A DNA stretch of 64,000 nucleotides from Cladocopium goreaui (GCA_947184155.2 CAMXCT020001637.1:62001-126000); one strand, 5' to 3'. Positions 20,737 through 33,889 are shown, numbered from the stretch's first letter. Notes: generated from the sequence alone by a model not told the origin. Numbers and translations: made by a program.

Positions 20737-23700
20737 AGGTGCCCTTTAAGGGTTTTGTGTGTGTGCGCGCCCGGAAATGTTCTAGATCTCTGGGCCACCA
20801 AGCAAACTTGAAACATCTTGAAGCCATTCTGCACTGTTGGGGTCCTTTCGCGACAGTGGCTGTCACCACACTCCAAATGACCCCAAAGGACTATTAGAAC
20901 AGGAGGTTTTTTCAGCTGATATTTGTTCAAGTCACACAGTCATGAGCGAAATAAACTCGGGGGTTGTTTATGGTAGAGGCCACTTGGGAGAAGTGATTAT
21001 GTTTATATAATTGGTTCGTGTCCTCGCCATAAAGGTTGCTTGATTTTGGAATAGATGGGATATCGGATTGTTTTCCCCAAAACTACATTGGGATAAGATT
21101 GAAACCATGATATATCCCAACCATGTGGCATTTGGTCACTGATCTCACCTGACTCATTGTCAGGCAATTGACACTGCGGGGAAAAAATCAAAGATGCAAA
21201 GGCTTTCCTAGAGAAAGCTGAAGACTTGCCAATGCCTGAGCTAGGAGGTATCTCCAGAATCAACCTCGTATGTAAAGGTCACTGATCACTCATTTTTATT
21301 TGTAGATTAGATACCGATACGATATATCCAATATAATTTGTATAGCATTAATAAATCATCGCCCCGATCGCTCTCAACTGTCCTGCCAACTGCCACATCA
21401 AGGTCGGACAATCTCAAGGAAGCTGTTCGAAGCGACATCAAATCCTCAGTCAATTTGCTGCAGGTGGGCAGAGAGTGTCTGCAAAAGGCCCTCGATGCTG
21501 ACCAGGCTTCGGGTTCAATGGGGTGGTATGATATGATTTTGCCATGTCGGAATCAATCAACTGATTGGGCAATCATATTGGGCACAAACACAACCATTTT
21601 ACTTATTAAAGCTATGTATGATCGATTTGGGGGCACATGACCTCTTTTTTGGAATTCCGAAAACAAGCGGGATTTTCCCTGATATGATATGGGGTAGCAA
21701 CACCATGTGGTCATAATTGTCAAACTTGGGGCGATCAAATTGGGGGGCACATGGCCATAACAATCTGGTATATATTTTGAAAACTCAATCAATAAGTTAG
21801 AACCCACCAAGAAGGGAATTTGAAACCCCTAAATGATATTTAATTGGCCCTATCTGATTGGGGATTACATGGCGATAACAGTTCAATAACATATCTGATT
21901 GATTGTGATTGGGAGTCTTCAAAATTGAAACCCACTAGCGGGAATTTGTAAACCCCACAAATCACTAGCACACCAAATTCAACGGCTTTCCCCAACCCCG
22001 CCACGGAGGAGACCGCGCAAATCGAATTCTTAACAACGGAGTTGAATGGGAAAATCGAAAAGTTTGAGGTGGCTATCAAACCTTGCAAAGGTAAGCTTGC
22101 GAAGAATGCCAAAACATCCTGATCGACCCATTTGTGAAAGCCATGTGGGTCGGAGCTATTTGGGCAATTTTTGACATTTTATTCCTGGGCCTGATGAAAA
22201 AATATGCACTTAACATCTTCAAATGACACAATCTTGGTAACCTGTTTATTCTGTTATAGATTGATTTGGTTGGATCTTTGATGACAAAGAAAATGGATGT
22301 CCCGGGATCTTTTGAACGGCAGGGTGGGCGTACAAACGCCCGATGATATCAATGGTACGTTGGTGTTGACTGCAGGGATGCCTACATGTAGAAACTCACC
22401 AGGGCTTGTTGGGTGCACCCTTGGTCCCCTGGTGTGGCCAGGGCCACTGGCCAGATCAAATTTTTAACAGTATCCATTTCTCAATGAAAGAATCTGTGTT
22501 GTAGAATGGTCACATGTCCAGCCAGGGTCCAAAGATGCTGGGATAACAAAGATCCCCTAGGTGCTTTCAACCGTGTTTGGCTTAGCCTTGCCAGACCACC
22601 TCCCCGCTCGACCGATGTGGAAGAACTCAGCTTAGGGTCCGTTTGGCAATCTGCTTGGGGCCCGGGCAGCCATGGTGGATTGACTGCCAATGCATGTCGT
22701 GTCAATGTGAGTAAATTAACAAAATATATCGTAGTTTGATGGTTTATGCCTTTTGGGGGATGGTTTATATTGTTACGTTATAGGCTTCCCTGATATATCT
22801 TGATACGGCTTTTACGGTTCCATTTAAATTACATAGTATCCCGATGTTATCTTACTCTTATGCTAATAATTGCACAATCCCTGGATCCAACCCCATGGGC
22901 CGGCGAGGAAGTGCGGAGATTGGGACCCACTGACTATCTCACGGTAATTTTTTGGTGGTGACAAAGTTTCCCCTGGATCAATCGGCTAGCTGTTGGTTTG
23001 GGGTCTTACTATTTATATTATGTTGGACCCATCACCGTCTTGGAATTGCATGGGCAAATAATTATCCAAACTAAATAATATCACCCTACTATCCCAACTA
23101 TTGGAGATACTGTGGATGGAAGAAATCCTGCACCAGTTGTTAGCTATTGGTGACTATGAGGCCGGATCTTAATGGGATTAGACATTCACGATCTGGCGCA
23201 GGATTTCTTCCATCCACTCCACAATATCACAACATAACCTCCAAGAAATCCTTTTCAAGGGATGTTCAAAATCTTCAAACATAGGGACGTGTACCAACCC
23301 TGAATTGTTTTCCTTTCAGCAATCGTCACAAACCACAAATTTGGGGATGTTTTCTTTGGGAAGGGTCGGATGCTTAAAATCTGCCCACGCAGGTGCCAGC
23401 AGTGATGAAGCACAAGAAGATCAAACAGTTCTCGATGCTCAAATGAAAGTTGCCGATCAGGTGGGATTGGGACTGGCAGCCGGCTTAATATGTAGGAGAC
23501 TTCAAACTATCAAGATTAACATGGTTACCTCTGATGGTTCCCAAAACCTACTAGCATAGAATGCCAAGTTTAGACTAACTTGCCCAGTGCTGTATCAAAT
23601 CAGGACCCAAGAGTACCGATAAAACCAAAATCAGTCTGACATCTTGGCAGGCTGCCAGTGTGAGATCGGTGATGCTTTCGGTCACTGCCAACGCAAAGGA

Positions 23701-23850
23701 CTAATTATGTACGCGAGTGGGTGTAAGGGGGATATTGTGAAGGGTTCTTAATCTTAATATATATTTATTATATACCTGGTACTTCCAATATGTACTAATG
23801 ATGTAGCCGGTGACATGTCATGCACAGAACAGAATACACTGCGAGCTCAG
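20737..23850 (+). CDS. Gene B, middle: coiled-coil exons
   Basis: Short plus-strand exons in a GT-AG setting read as helical protein: ~21180-21267 (KIKDAKAFLEKAEDLPMPEL, donor at 21268); ~21385-21462 (SDNLKEAVRSDIKSSVNLLQ, donor GTGGGC); ~21969-22090 (EFLTTELNGKIEKFEVAIK, donor GTAAGC at 22091); and ~23392-23460 (SSDEAQEDQTVLDAQMKVADQ, between an acceptor ending CGCAG and a donor GTGGGA). Heptad-like hydrophobic spacing suggests coiled coil. I link them to gene B by strand, order and similarity to the usual layout of this dinoflagellate family; joining frames were not all checked. Sequence between exons shows no other gene, apart from an inverted repeat at 23112. Confidence 0.4.
23112..23217. 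other. Long inverted repeat (25-bp arms)
   Basis: The arms 23112-23136 and 23193-23217 (GTGGATGGAAGAAATCCTGC and its complement, plus five more positions) match at 24 of 25 positions around a 56-nt loop. The size and shape resemble the repeats at 12802 and 31123. Confidence 0.75.
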
Positions 23851-24838
23851 GTGAGGGTTCTTAGATTTTATCAGAGTTGTTCTTCTCCTCCTCCTTCTTC
23901 TTCTTCTCCTCCTCCTCCTTCTCCTCCACCACCTCTGCCTCCACTCCCATGTTCACTTCCGCCTTGCCAACTCTTCGCAAAGCTCTTCGCCAACTTCCGC
24001 ACGCAGTGGGCACTGCTGGACCTCAACTGCAAAATTCTGAGTGCACTGGGCACCGCTGGAGCTCAACCTGGGACCTTCCGAGCTCAGTGAGCACCGCTGG
24101 ACCTCAACCTGGGACCGTCCGAGCTCAGTGAGCACCGCTGGACCAACCTGGGACCCTCCGAGCTCAGTGAGCACCGCTGGACCTCAACCTGGGACCCTCC
24201 GAGCTCAGTGAGCACCGCTGGACCTCAACGGCCAGATAGAATGCCAGAAGATATGCCAGATAGAACGCCAGATAGAATGTCAGAAAGAATGCCAGAAGAT
24301 ATGCCAGATAAAGTGCCAGAATGTTTGCCAGATAGAACGCCAGAAGATTTGCCAGATAGAATGTCAGAAGATATGCCAGATAGAGTGCCAGAAGATATGC
24401 CAGAACATATGCCAGAAGATATGCCAGGTAGAATGCCAGAAGGTATGCCAGATAGAATACCAGAAGATATGCCAGATAAAATGCCAGAAGATATGCCAGA
24501 TAGAATGCCAGAAGGTATGACAGATAGAATGCCAGATAGAATGCCAGAAGGTATGCCAGATAAAGTGCCAGAATGGTTGCCAGAACATTTGCCAGAAGAT
24601 TTGCCAGATAGAATGCCAGATAGAATGCCAGAAGATATGCCAGAAGATATGCCAGATAGAGTGCCAGAAGATATGCCAGAAGATATGCCAGGTAGAATGC
24701 CAGAAAATATGCCAGATAGAATACCAGAAGATATGCCAGATAAAATGCCAGAAGATATGTCAGATAGAATGCCAGAAGATTTGCCAATAACAAAATGTAT
24801 AGATGTCATGGTGGGGATAACTCGAAGTAAAGTAATTT
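23851..24838 (+). repeat. Compound cassette, copy 2
   Basis: It starts at GTGAGGGTTCTTAGATTTTA and has the CTCCTCC tract, 41-bp repeats (about 24040-24230), the 12-bp GCCAGA-type array (about 24230-24790) and the right end GTCATGGTGGGGATAACTCG followed by AAGTAAAGTAATT. The part left of GTGAGGG differs from the other copies (CTCAG instead of CCAG). It falls between gene B exons, that is, in an intron. Confidence 0.85.
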
Positions 24839-24922
24839 GTTCAATTGATTAGCTCGCTAGCTGGTCAAAGCGCATGTGTCTTCTGCAGTAGCACATGTTC
24901 TGTCACATGTCAGGACAACGCG

Positions 24923-27360
24923 AGGCGGGCGAAACCATCTAGCATTGCACAGAAGCTGGGGCGTCCAACTCGGGCCCAATGCAACTTTCAGCGAGACTTT
25001 TGGCGATTTTGCAAATTGCCGCTGGAAATTTGGTTTCTCCATGTCAGTAATTTTATTTTTTCATAAGCTGATTTCAAATTGCGGTCGGGATCTGGGTTGT
25101 ATGCTTTTGAAAGGTAGGTCCCAATTTTGACTTTGTTAGGGGAATCACGGTGTAAGGAGCCACACTATGTTGAGACACCATGCATAGATCTAGCGGAAGA
25201 CAACTGCGTGACACTCATGAAGCTGCCCATGCTTGACGTGCACGAAGTGTTGGCATACGTCCATGATGTTGCAAAGCTACGGTCGCCAAAATCACACATA
25301 GAATTTTACTGGAGCTGGGGCCAGAAGTTTGGTGCTCAATGGTCTCGGTTGGGAGGGCCATCTGTGATTCCTTGTGGCCTTTATGCTGATGAAACTAAAT
25401 ACGGAGGACCGTTTTCACAGGAGAAAGTTTTGGGGATATTCCTCAACCTGGTGCTTCATCGACCGAGATCTATCAGGTACAGTCGGTTTTGCATCTTTTC
25501 AGTGAGATCTGCCCTGATGTTGGGTACTAGAACACTTTACCCGATCTTCAGACGGATTGTGTGGGGGTTTCATTTGGCCTACAAGGGTGTGCGCCCGGAT
25601 GGATCAGCACTTTGCAGTGATGGTGCAACATTTCTATGCACAGAACTTCGAGGGGACCTAGCTTGGCATAAAATGATCTGGAATTTCAAGAATGTTGGGT
25701 GGCAGGCAAAAGATGTATGCTGGTTTTGCAAAGCGAGATCTGAAGGTCACATGCACTATACAGAATTTGGTGAAGGTGCAAGCTGGGTGCCGACCATTTA
25801 TCAAGATACTTGGGCATGGGCAGCCGAAACGCTTCCAATGGACAATCTGTGCCCGTTTCTAGCGCTCCCTGGTTTTTGTGTTGAGACCATACGCCTTTGT
25901 TCGATGCACAACGTGAACTTGGGCATATTGCAAGTCTGCAATGGTTCGGCATTGATTCTTAGAGTTTTGGTTTACGCATGGATTCGAAACATTTTTTGTT
26001 TCCATCTTATATTGATCGTTGGAATGCCATCCAATATTTCATGATTATGGGACCAGAAAACAACGTCCAAACCACCAAGCATTTCCCACGTGGAAACGTT
26101 ACTTGACCAAGGATTAGTTTGGTCGAGGCTGGGTTGTATGGAGACCCCAATGACAGCTTGAGTTTGAACTTGAGACGCGCTTTTCGGGACTTTGAGACTT
26201 GGAGAAAGGTTCACAAGTTGCAGTGCTCGCAGGCACCTTGGACCACTGGTTTGGTGACTAGGCTTGATTGGTGATAGGGGCATTTGCACACATGATAATG
26301 GGATACAATGGGGGATTGGGAACTCTACAATGCTAAAAACAATTATCACATCTCAATGGCGCGCAGGTAGTCAAAAAGAATGGCAACATAGTCATGACGC
26401 ACAAGGCCTACAATGGACGAATCATTGTTGCCTACTTCGCAGAATGTTGTGACCTGGTTGTCTCAAAAAACCTACCGGGTGACAGCCGTCTCTTTGGACA
26501 GTGGTTGGCACAACAAGTGATTCAGGGAAAGCGGGACTGGCCAACAGACTCCGAGTTTGGCCAGCTTCAACCTGTTTGCTTCTTAGCTGGTTTTTCATTG
26601 GCCAATGCAGTTGTTTTTTTGTTATTTTTATTGTTCATTTTTGCCCTCACCACCCGAACCCCACCAGTCCGTTACAGGGGTCCAGAAACCAACCAATTAA
26701 GGAAGTCCATCGCTCGGTGGTTCAATTTGACTGAGAGGTGTGGACGTTACTTGCTTCTCGGCTGTGCTGACGATCGGGGTTTTGTATTTCTAGTTGGACC
26801 TCATGGGATATCCGGCACTTCTAGGGTTTTTCTTGGAATTATCATTGGGTATAAGGTCTTCGACGGAGGCAAAGGACATGGTGGATGCTGGGCACCGGTT
26901 CATCCATTCACACCTTTTGCTGACAGCACTTTCCATGAGGACTGAGCGCACCAAGTTGTTATGTTGGGAATGTTTGAGCATTTTCAAATCCCTAAAATAG
27001 TTTTTTTTGTTAATCCGATCTAAAGAACCCAAGAATCTTATACTGTCAAACATGGACAGGAGGTTGCAGCAACAGCGAGGCAATCCGGGGCAGTTCAAGG
27101 TCATCAAGTGGATTTGCAAACCAAAAATCCATTATTTTGACCATCAACTTTTGTTGACCCAGAAACGCAGGGTCAACACACGTCACACACACTGTTTTAC
27201 AGATGAAGATAGTATGCGATGGTTAAAAACCATCAGCCGGAAAACAACGGCCATGCACTTTGAAAAAATGGTTCTTTCTGCTTCAAGGCTACGTTTAAGA
27301 CTAGCTGTCAGGAAAGCTGGGTTGTTGAACCGGTCTGCAGCCGCGAGGAGCAAGCGTTAA
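24923..27360 (+). CDS. Gene B, 3' part: transposase-like protein of a dinoflagellate family
   Basis: Exons in order: 24923-25043 (RPTRAQCNFQRDFWRF, donor GTCAGT); 25137 to ~25960, the largest, with HIEFYWSWGQKFGAQW, GLYADETKYG, RPRSIRYSRF, FLCTELRGDLAWHK, CWFCKA and CSMHNVNLG; 26367 to ~26580 (HKAYNGRIIVAYFAECC); ~26674-26760 (LTERCGRYLL); ~26850-26956 (MVDAGHRFIHSHLLL); and ~27090-27360 (KPKIHYFDHQLL, HCFTDEDSMRWLK). The ELRGD...C.FC block recalls the DDE core of CACTA Tnp2-like transposases and the PKIH...DED tail is shared by this multicopy family; a cut-and-paste transposase or domesticated derivative is inference. The stop is at 27358-27360. No in-frame stop was seen inside the recognised exons. 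Confidence 0.55.
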
Positions 27361-28700
27361 ACGATTGATTCATGGATTTGGCTCCCTATGTTGCTATGGT
27401 TCGCTTGGTGTTCTGTGGTTTGCTCCAGGTTTGCGCCGTTCATACGGGTATAGTTTTATGGGTCAAAATGGTGATTCGGTTCATTGATTATGTTCTAGCC
27501 ATCCTCCATTGATTTTAACCATTTTTGACCCATGCGATGTACGGATGTTTCAGTGCAAAAGGGAAGGCTTGGATGCACCGTCCAGCACGGTGGTAAAAGT
27601 GCTTGTGCGCAGGAGGCGTGAGCTTGGGGGCAACGCAGTGCGATATTGTGTGTACATTTATTGGGTTGATTCAATTTTTTGATGGGTGTATCATTCATAA
27701 GATTGCCAATTTAAGCATTTCAAGGAAGGGGGTTCCATTTTAACCTCAAATTTTGAATATATGAGCAGGGTTATTTCATTTTTGCACAACATCCGCATGA
27801 ATCTTCCATTTCTTGAGATGGCTTTTAGGTAACGGCCACCCCTAGCGTGGCTTTTAGGCACCGGCCACCTCTAGCGTGGCTGTTGGAAGTCGCAGGTATA
27901 TATATATATATCATATGAATCATGGATTTGCATTGCGGTTTTCGGCAACGGCAGTAGGTGATAACCTGGTGGCCATTATTTTCGTTTTTGGTGCCCAATA
28001 ATACGTACATTCATGTGCAGGGGCTGGTGCTGTTTTTTTAAAGCGAACTTTGACCACCCTGTCGGTTCAAACGTCGATGAGAAAACATGGTGAGACCAAC
28101 ACCACAAATTGAATATAATGAGAACTATGATATAATATGATGAGAACGAGCAGAGCAGTGTTCGCAGCAAAATTCGTTAACTTCGACCGGTCAGGGCCGG
28201 GGAACACGGAAAACGTGCAGATACACGTGCAGAAATGGAATGAAATCACCGCGACAGAGGGAGTGCAGCGGAAGGTGCCGGGGACGCCAAACAAAGAATG
28301 GGTTCCGAATATCTTATCACTTGATGGGCAGCGTGTTGCACGAACATATGGAGCTTTCCTAAAATAGGTACCCCAATTATTCCAAAGTAGGCCATTTGTT
28401 CTTTTTAATATTCATTTTAGTATTGAGATCCATGGTGACTTGGGGTACCCCCATTTTAGGACACCTCCGTATGTCGAGGCAGAATGCAATAGCATGGATG
28501 AAAACACACGGTGTGTCAAGGTCTGTATGATGATGAAAAATATTGAAAAATTGACTCACACCTACAAAGTGATGGTTGATTATGGCGGTGTCCCTCATTT
28601 CTAAATCATGTCCCAACTGTGTAGGTGTAAGGAAGCGGTGCCCGGTGAAACCTCCACACTTTCCAATTTGGTTCATCGGTGACTCAGCAATTTCTCGCGG
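27361..28700. other. No gene recognised; short repeats
   Basis: There are two and a half copies of a 30-bp unit (core TAGCGTGGCTTTTAGG...CGGCCACC) at about 27825-27885 and a TA tract at 27899. A dispersed repeat copy covers 28030-28330 and is listed separately. A 10-bp unit GGAACCCATG is tandem at 28708-28745. Confidence 0.5.
28035..28335. repeat. Dispersed repeat, copy 1 (second copy at 32935-33230)
   Basis: It shares with 32935-33230 the landmarks CGAACTTTGACCACC, GAGACCAACACCACA, GTGTTCGCAGCAAAAT, GCAGAAATGGAATGAAA and AAAGAATGGGTTCC in the same order and orientation. Moderate divergence and different spacer lengths suggest an old duplication or a degenerate interspersed repeat. Confidence 0.8.
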
Positions 28701-28859
28701 ATGATCCATGGGAACCCAGGGGAACCCATGGGAACCCATGGGAACCAATGGAACCAGCCAATTTTCATAGACCACTTCACAGGGTTGCTCCAAATGATTT
28801 TGGGTAGCCAAAACGAGGGGAAATGGATGGAAATGGATGGAAATGGGTCATTTGACCTG

Positions 28860-30245
28860 TCTTTTTACCCAGTTTCGGCCCCAAACAGGGAGCGACCCTG
28901 CTTCATCATTCAAGACCACGGAGTTTTGAGACAAGACAACGTCGCTAAGCTGGCACAAGGCGGTCGATCAGGTCTTAAAATAGGGAATCCCCAAGTCACA
29001 CCACGGGTTTCAATACTAAAATGGACTAATTCCATCTAATTCATATTTTAGGAAACCTCCATATGGGTATGGGTCACAACCCTGGTACCCTAGTGAGCAC
29101 TGAAAAAAGTGGTAAACGGATGTTCATCACCCCCGTGCATAATATATACAAGTATATATATATATATAATAGAATAGATCCTCTCATTTCAAAGTTGCAG
29201 CAACAAAGCCGTGGCATCAACAATCAACAGATATCAACAATCATCAAACCAGGGCAAACCTTTCGGGAAATCGGCGAAAAGGTCACTCAAATGACGAATT
29301 CCCACAATGACCTTTTCGTCGTTCGTCGATGTTCTCAGGTCCAGAAGCAAAGGTCTGGGCGGAGTCTTTTGAGGCGACATGGGATAGAAACAACGATTCC
29401 AGATGATAGAAAAATGAGAAAGCATGATGAAAATGATGAGCATGATTCGTTTCTGTTCACTGGACTGGTCTTCATTTCATTACTCCTTCATATCTTTGGA
29501 GAACCAACCCCCATTGGTTTCAACGGAAACTCCGCTGCGGGTAGCCTGGGTGGCGGTAGCCTTTCGGCGCCGAGTTTTTCGCAGGAGTTGCTGGAGCCCT
29601 GCGTCTCGATACTGGATGTCTTCGAGTTTCTAGCCGTAGATGATGCCATTTGCAGCGGCCTGCGCGAGCTGGGCAGCTCAGGGTTTGATGTTTGCGAAGT
29701 TATAACATCTTTCGCGATGGAGCAACATGGCAAGGTTGTCAATACCAAATTGCAAGAGCAAGACCATTTGCAAAGGCTTGCTGTCCTGTCTTGTAGCCAG
29801 CTATCACTCAGATTCCAGTTGTAATTTCGTTATTGAATGACCTGGGCACATGCTGATGCTGTTCAGAAGCATTCTGCTCAGTTTCGGGATCACTGGGTAA
29901 GGGAGGATCAACTCCAACCAAACCTTGATTGATGATTCGTCCTCAGCCTGATTTCCAGAAAGCCGCGATAAACATACCGACCAAAAGTCCGAAAATCAGT
30001 TCCGTCCAAAAGATATCAGCAAAACAATGCAAAAAAGGTGACGCTTGGAGGATTTTGAGGACAATTTGATCAAAAAGTCCGTCGCGTCTTCCGAGTCTTC
30101 CCCCAAAAATCTGGGGCCGAAGGTGTTGCAATCTGCTTTGGTCGCCATGACGGCGTCTTCCGCAGAAGACGGCGTGAAACGGATGATGCAGGTGTGTAGC
30201 AAGCTGCATGGAACCTGGTCGCGGAGATTTCAACCTGGATGAGAA
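28860..30245 (+). CDS. Unrecognised exons
   Basis: Candidate plus-strand exons are ~28871-28970 (NRERPCFIIQDHGVL), an open frame at 29063-29824 (253 codons, acidic C-terminal part with GNSAAGSLGGGSL) and ~30041-30189 (EDFEDNLIKKSVASSESSPK, donor GTGTGT after GATGCAG). The last looks the most exon-like. I do not recognise a family. From 30250 to 31120 nothing further is apparent. Confidence 0.3.
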
Positions 30246-31122
30246 CCTAGTCATCAGAACTGGGGTTTCTAATATTTTCGATGGTTTACATCTATCATTC
30301 ATTTTCTCATCGGGTACTCTACCACAAGTGGCTTGACGAAGAAGGAGCTTTGGACTGCCACTTGCAAGGCAGTCCTGGAGAAGACGAGATCCGAAGATGC
30401 TGAGGCTCTGCACATTCCTTTCGGTGATTCCAATTGCTCACAATGCATGATGCATCATGATGCACAACTTTTTTTATTTGCTTGAGATTCATACATCTGG
30501 ATGACTTATGATGACCTCAATGTGATGTCACTGGAATGATGGTAAGGGGAACCATTCCAAATGTCCGCACTTTTCAGCTGTTCTTGGGTTCGTGAGAATT
30601 ACAAGTATAGTCATGTTAAACCCCAGAAAAAAGGATCAAAAAGGTCTTGATGCAGTCAACTAGCATTGTCCAGGAATAAGGAAGATGAGGAAGACCCGTA
30701 ATGGAAGCATGAACTTGCCATATTTAAAAACAGGAGACAACACAGAATGATTACCCTAGTTAATGACAAGTTATTGATCAATCACCATTCATCAGCAATC
30801 ACTAGGAATACCAGTGAATCATGGCAATTTTTCCACAGGTTGATCATCCATAGCCATCTAAGCCATCTAAGCCATCTATTCTATAGTGATATGATCAATC
30901 AATATCAAACATATTCATAGCCAAATGAATCATATGAATCATGGATCATCCATCTTTCCCCTAAGAATTCGTTTTTTTCAACGCCAGGTAGTGCTCATGG
31001 CCTTGAGATGTGCGCATCGCATTTGGTCGGACCTTGGGATTCAGGCCGGCAGAAGCAACAAGCGACAGGACGTTTGTGGACGTGATTATGGATGTTAATT
31101 GGATTATGATCGATTATGTATG

Positions 31123-31209
31123 TTACCCTCTGGTAAACTAACATAACTATAGAAAATCACCATGTAAATGGGCCATTTTCAATAGTTATGTTAGTTTACC
31201 AGAGGGTAA
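31123..31209. mobile_element. Foldback MITE-like element with TA flanks
   Basis: The 28-bp arms at 31123-31150 and 31182-31209 are perfect complements. After one mismatch the pairing continues for six more bases (GAAAAT). If the outer TA dinucleotides (31124-31125 and 31207-31208) are a target duplication, the element is 81 bp with termini CCCTCTGGTAAACTAAC. A TA target site and CCC-type ends would fit a Tc1/mariner- or pogo-derived MITE. No coding capacity. Confidence 0.65.
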
Positions 31210-31677
31210 TTGGATATAAATGGATACGATATCATATCATATGATACCATGAAATATCATTGATGGGCTGCGTCTGAAAATGGGGTATACCATGGTATAC
31301 CCGCACCTATGGCCATTTGAATCGCGAACATGATGATTAAACAGTGGATTTGAATGTATCTTCTTTTCAGAAAATGCCATGTGATATTCTTCTATATCAT
31401 GCTGATCATTCGCTGGATCATACTATATGAGATTGGTTTAACATGTTTCTATTCCAAGCATTTCGAAGCATGTTTTTATTGATGTATGAACTTTACGTAT
31501 GGCTTCTTCAAAGTCCAACATCTCATAACATCTCCATGTCGCCCAGAATTTGCCATTGGAAATGTCTCTGTCTCGTCAGGTGGTGATGTCTCTGTCAGAA
31601 GTTGTGATGTACACCTCCGAGTTGCAAGACCACGAGGCTTGAGGGGGCCATCGATCTCAGTGGTTGTTGGCGTTGCT

Positions 31678-32000
31678 TCGGGCACGGGTCAAAATTGAAG
31701 ACGAATTGAGCACCACGCATTTTTGTGGCATATTTTTTATGCATAATTTTTATCCATCCCTGTCATGGATAATCAGTGACTCGGCCAGGACAGCCGAGTC
31801 GAAACAGAAGTGAAGGCAATGGTGCGTACCATTGAGGCTGGGGTCCTCGATCTTCCACCACTTTCTGGCCATTGAGTGGAGATGAGTGGAGAAAATGATG
31901 ATGAAGTAGTGGATTTAGGATTTAGCGTGGGTTACCCTGCTTGAGACGAAGCCAAATTTGCTGTTTCAGATGTGGTTTCAAATTTTACAGATGACAAACT
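31678..32000 (+). repeat. Duplicated exon block, copy 1
   Basis: It is colinear with 33538-33860: GGGCACGGG...AAAATTGAAGACGAAT at the left, then GGACAGCCGAGT, GAAGGCAATGGTGCG and GATGATGAAG. The coding-like part corresponds to the exon at 35797-36033 but contains stops (for example CATTGA near 31873), so this copy looks dead as a coding exon. Confidence 0.75.
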
Positions 32001-32699
32001 TGGTACGTATATTGGCACCCAAATTCTGTGACCCATTTCAGTCTGGCTGTGAGATGTGGGCGATTGCCACCTTTTCATCACGGACTGTGAAAGACTTGTC
32101 TTGCCATATAACTGAAATTCAAGAGACTCTATGTTGGAAGATCCCCCCAAAATGTTTAATATCAATAGTATCCCCAAACCTCTTCTTTGGGATTCTTGTG
32201 GGGACAAATCATTTTCACTGAAACCGCCAGGGGCTGTTTCTGATAATGGGGATGGTCTGTTATTGAGGTCAGCCACGGTCAGCCCATTTTTGCTGTTGAC
32301 TGGCAGCCACTGGCATCATGATTGGGTGTTCACCTCATTCAGTGTGTGAACCCTGGCAATTTGCATGTCCGATTCAGGACTGTACCGGAGAAAGCCTCCA
32401 TGATGCCATGAAGACATGATGGGGTCACCTTGTCACACCCCGCTGTACAAAGAAATATATGTTTTCGTTGATTCTGGATGCTAAGACGGTGCACAGCAGA
32501 TCCACAACTTGACTCCGAAGTCGTACATGGCACTTTTTCTGACAGAACAAAGGGATATACAGGGTTGGTTAGCCCAATAGTTCCTGATGCGAGTCAACGG
32601 GGATCTCGAACTGTGCCGCAATCCACAACTTGATTCTAAGTTTCACGCGTGGTCAGAAAGTCGCGCATGACGTAGGTTTTTGATTGCGTTTGAGGCAAA

Positions 32700-32775
32700 A
32701 TATGCGTGATTTGATGCGATTTGATGTGATTTGATGCGATTTGATGCGATTTGATGCGATTTGCGATTTGTCATG
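32700..32775. repeat. 10-bp tandem repeat GATTTGATGC
   Basis: Seven or so consecutive GATTTGATGC/GATTTGATGT units. The rest of 32000-33535 shows no recognised gene apart from the dispersed repeat copy at 32935. Confidence 0.85.
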
Positions 32776-32934
32776 CGCCTTACCCGAAGATCCTGAGACG
32801 CTTGTTGCAATGTTCGCTTTTGGGATCAGTATTTCGGCAACTTTTTGTCAGATATGTTCACCCTCAGTCAATCCTGCCTTAACAGATACGGGCACCTGAG
32901 CTTAGTGAAGTTTCAAATTCAAATGTTTCAGATG

Positions 32935-33230
32935 TGTTTTTAAAACGAACTTTGACCACCGCCCTTTCGGCTCAAACGTCAATGAGAAAATATGATGAGA
33001 CCAACACCACATTGAATTCCGATGAGATTGAGCAGAGTGGTGTTCGCAGCAAAATCCCTTAACTTTGACCCATACACAAAAAACACATGCAGAAATGGAA
33101 TGAAAGCAGGAAGATAGGATCAGGATCGCTGTCAGATTGATTCCGCACGCCCGAGCGGAGTGGAATTCGGAAGGTGCCGGGGTGGACACCATGCAAAGAA
33201 TGGGTTCCAAATATCCTATCACTCTGTTCT
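32935..33230. repeat. Dispersed repeat, copy 2
   Basis: Colinear partner of 28035-28335, same orientation; it has an extra segment of about 45 bp in the middle (around 33110-33165) that the first copy lacks. Confidence 0.8.
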
Positions 33231-33537
33231 TAAATTGTCAGTCGTGCCATGGCGTGCCCAATACTTGTAACATGGATGCTACTTGAACATACGTAGGGAT
33301 ACGTAGGGTAATTACTTCAGAATCGTATGATTTATAATCATTTTTCCTTTCACAATGGTGAATTGCCATTTGGGGGATCTCCAATTCTTGGAAATATCCA
33401 ACCCGATGATCAAAAGGCTACGATTTGGAGGTTCCGCCATATCTTCCGAGAATTTACCCGGATCCAGCATAGGTGGGAATGATCGTGTATGGTGCTTCTT
33501 GTGCTGGCCATTTGGTCCCATAGATTTTGGGTGCTTT

Positions 33538-33860
33538 GGGCACGGGCAAAAATTGAAGACGAATCGAGAACCACGCAAATCGTTTCGATTTCAATCACCC
33601 AGTCTGTCCTTAGCATTTTTGATGCCCAATTTTCATCCTAGGTCATGGATAATCATTCACCGGGTCAGGACAGCCGAGTGGAAACAGAAGTGAAGGCAAT
33701 GGTGCGTACCATTGAGGCTGGGGTCCTCGATTTTCCACCACTTTCTGGCCAGTGAGTGATGAGTGGAGAAAATGATGATGAAGCAGTGGATTTCGGATTT
33801 AGCGTGGGCTACCCTGCTTGAGACGAAACCAAATTTGCTGTTTAAATGTGGTTTCAGATT
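33538..33860 (+). repeat. Duplicated exon block, copy 2
   Basis: Close to copy 1 (31678-32000) over its whole length and to the exon 35797-36033 in its right half. Stops interrupt the coding frame here too. It ends about 30 bp before cassette 3. Confidence 0.75.
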
Positions 33861-33889
33861 TTGAAATTTTGATAGTTGACAACTACTAT

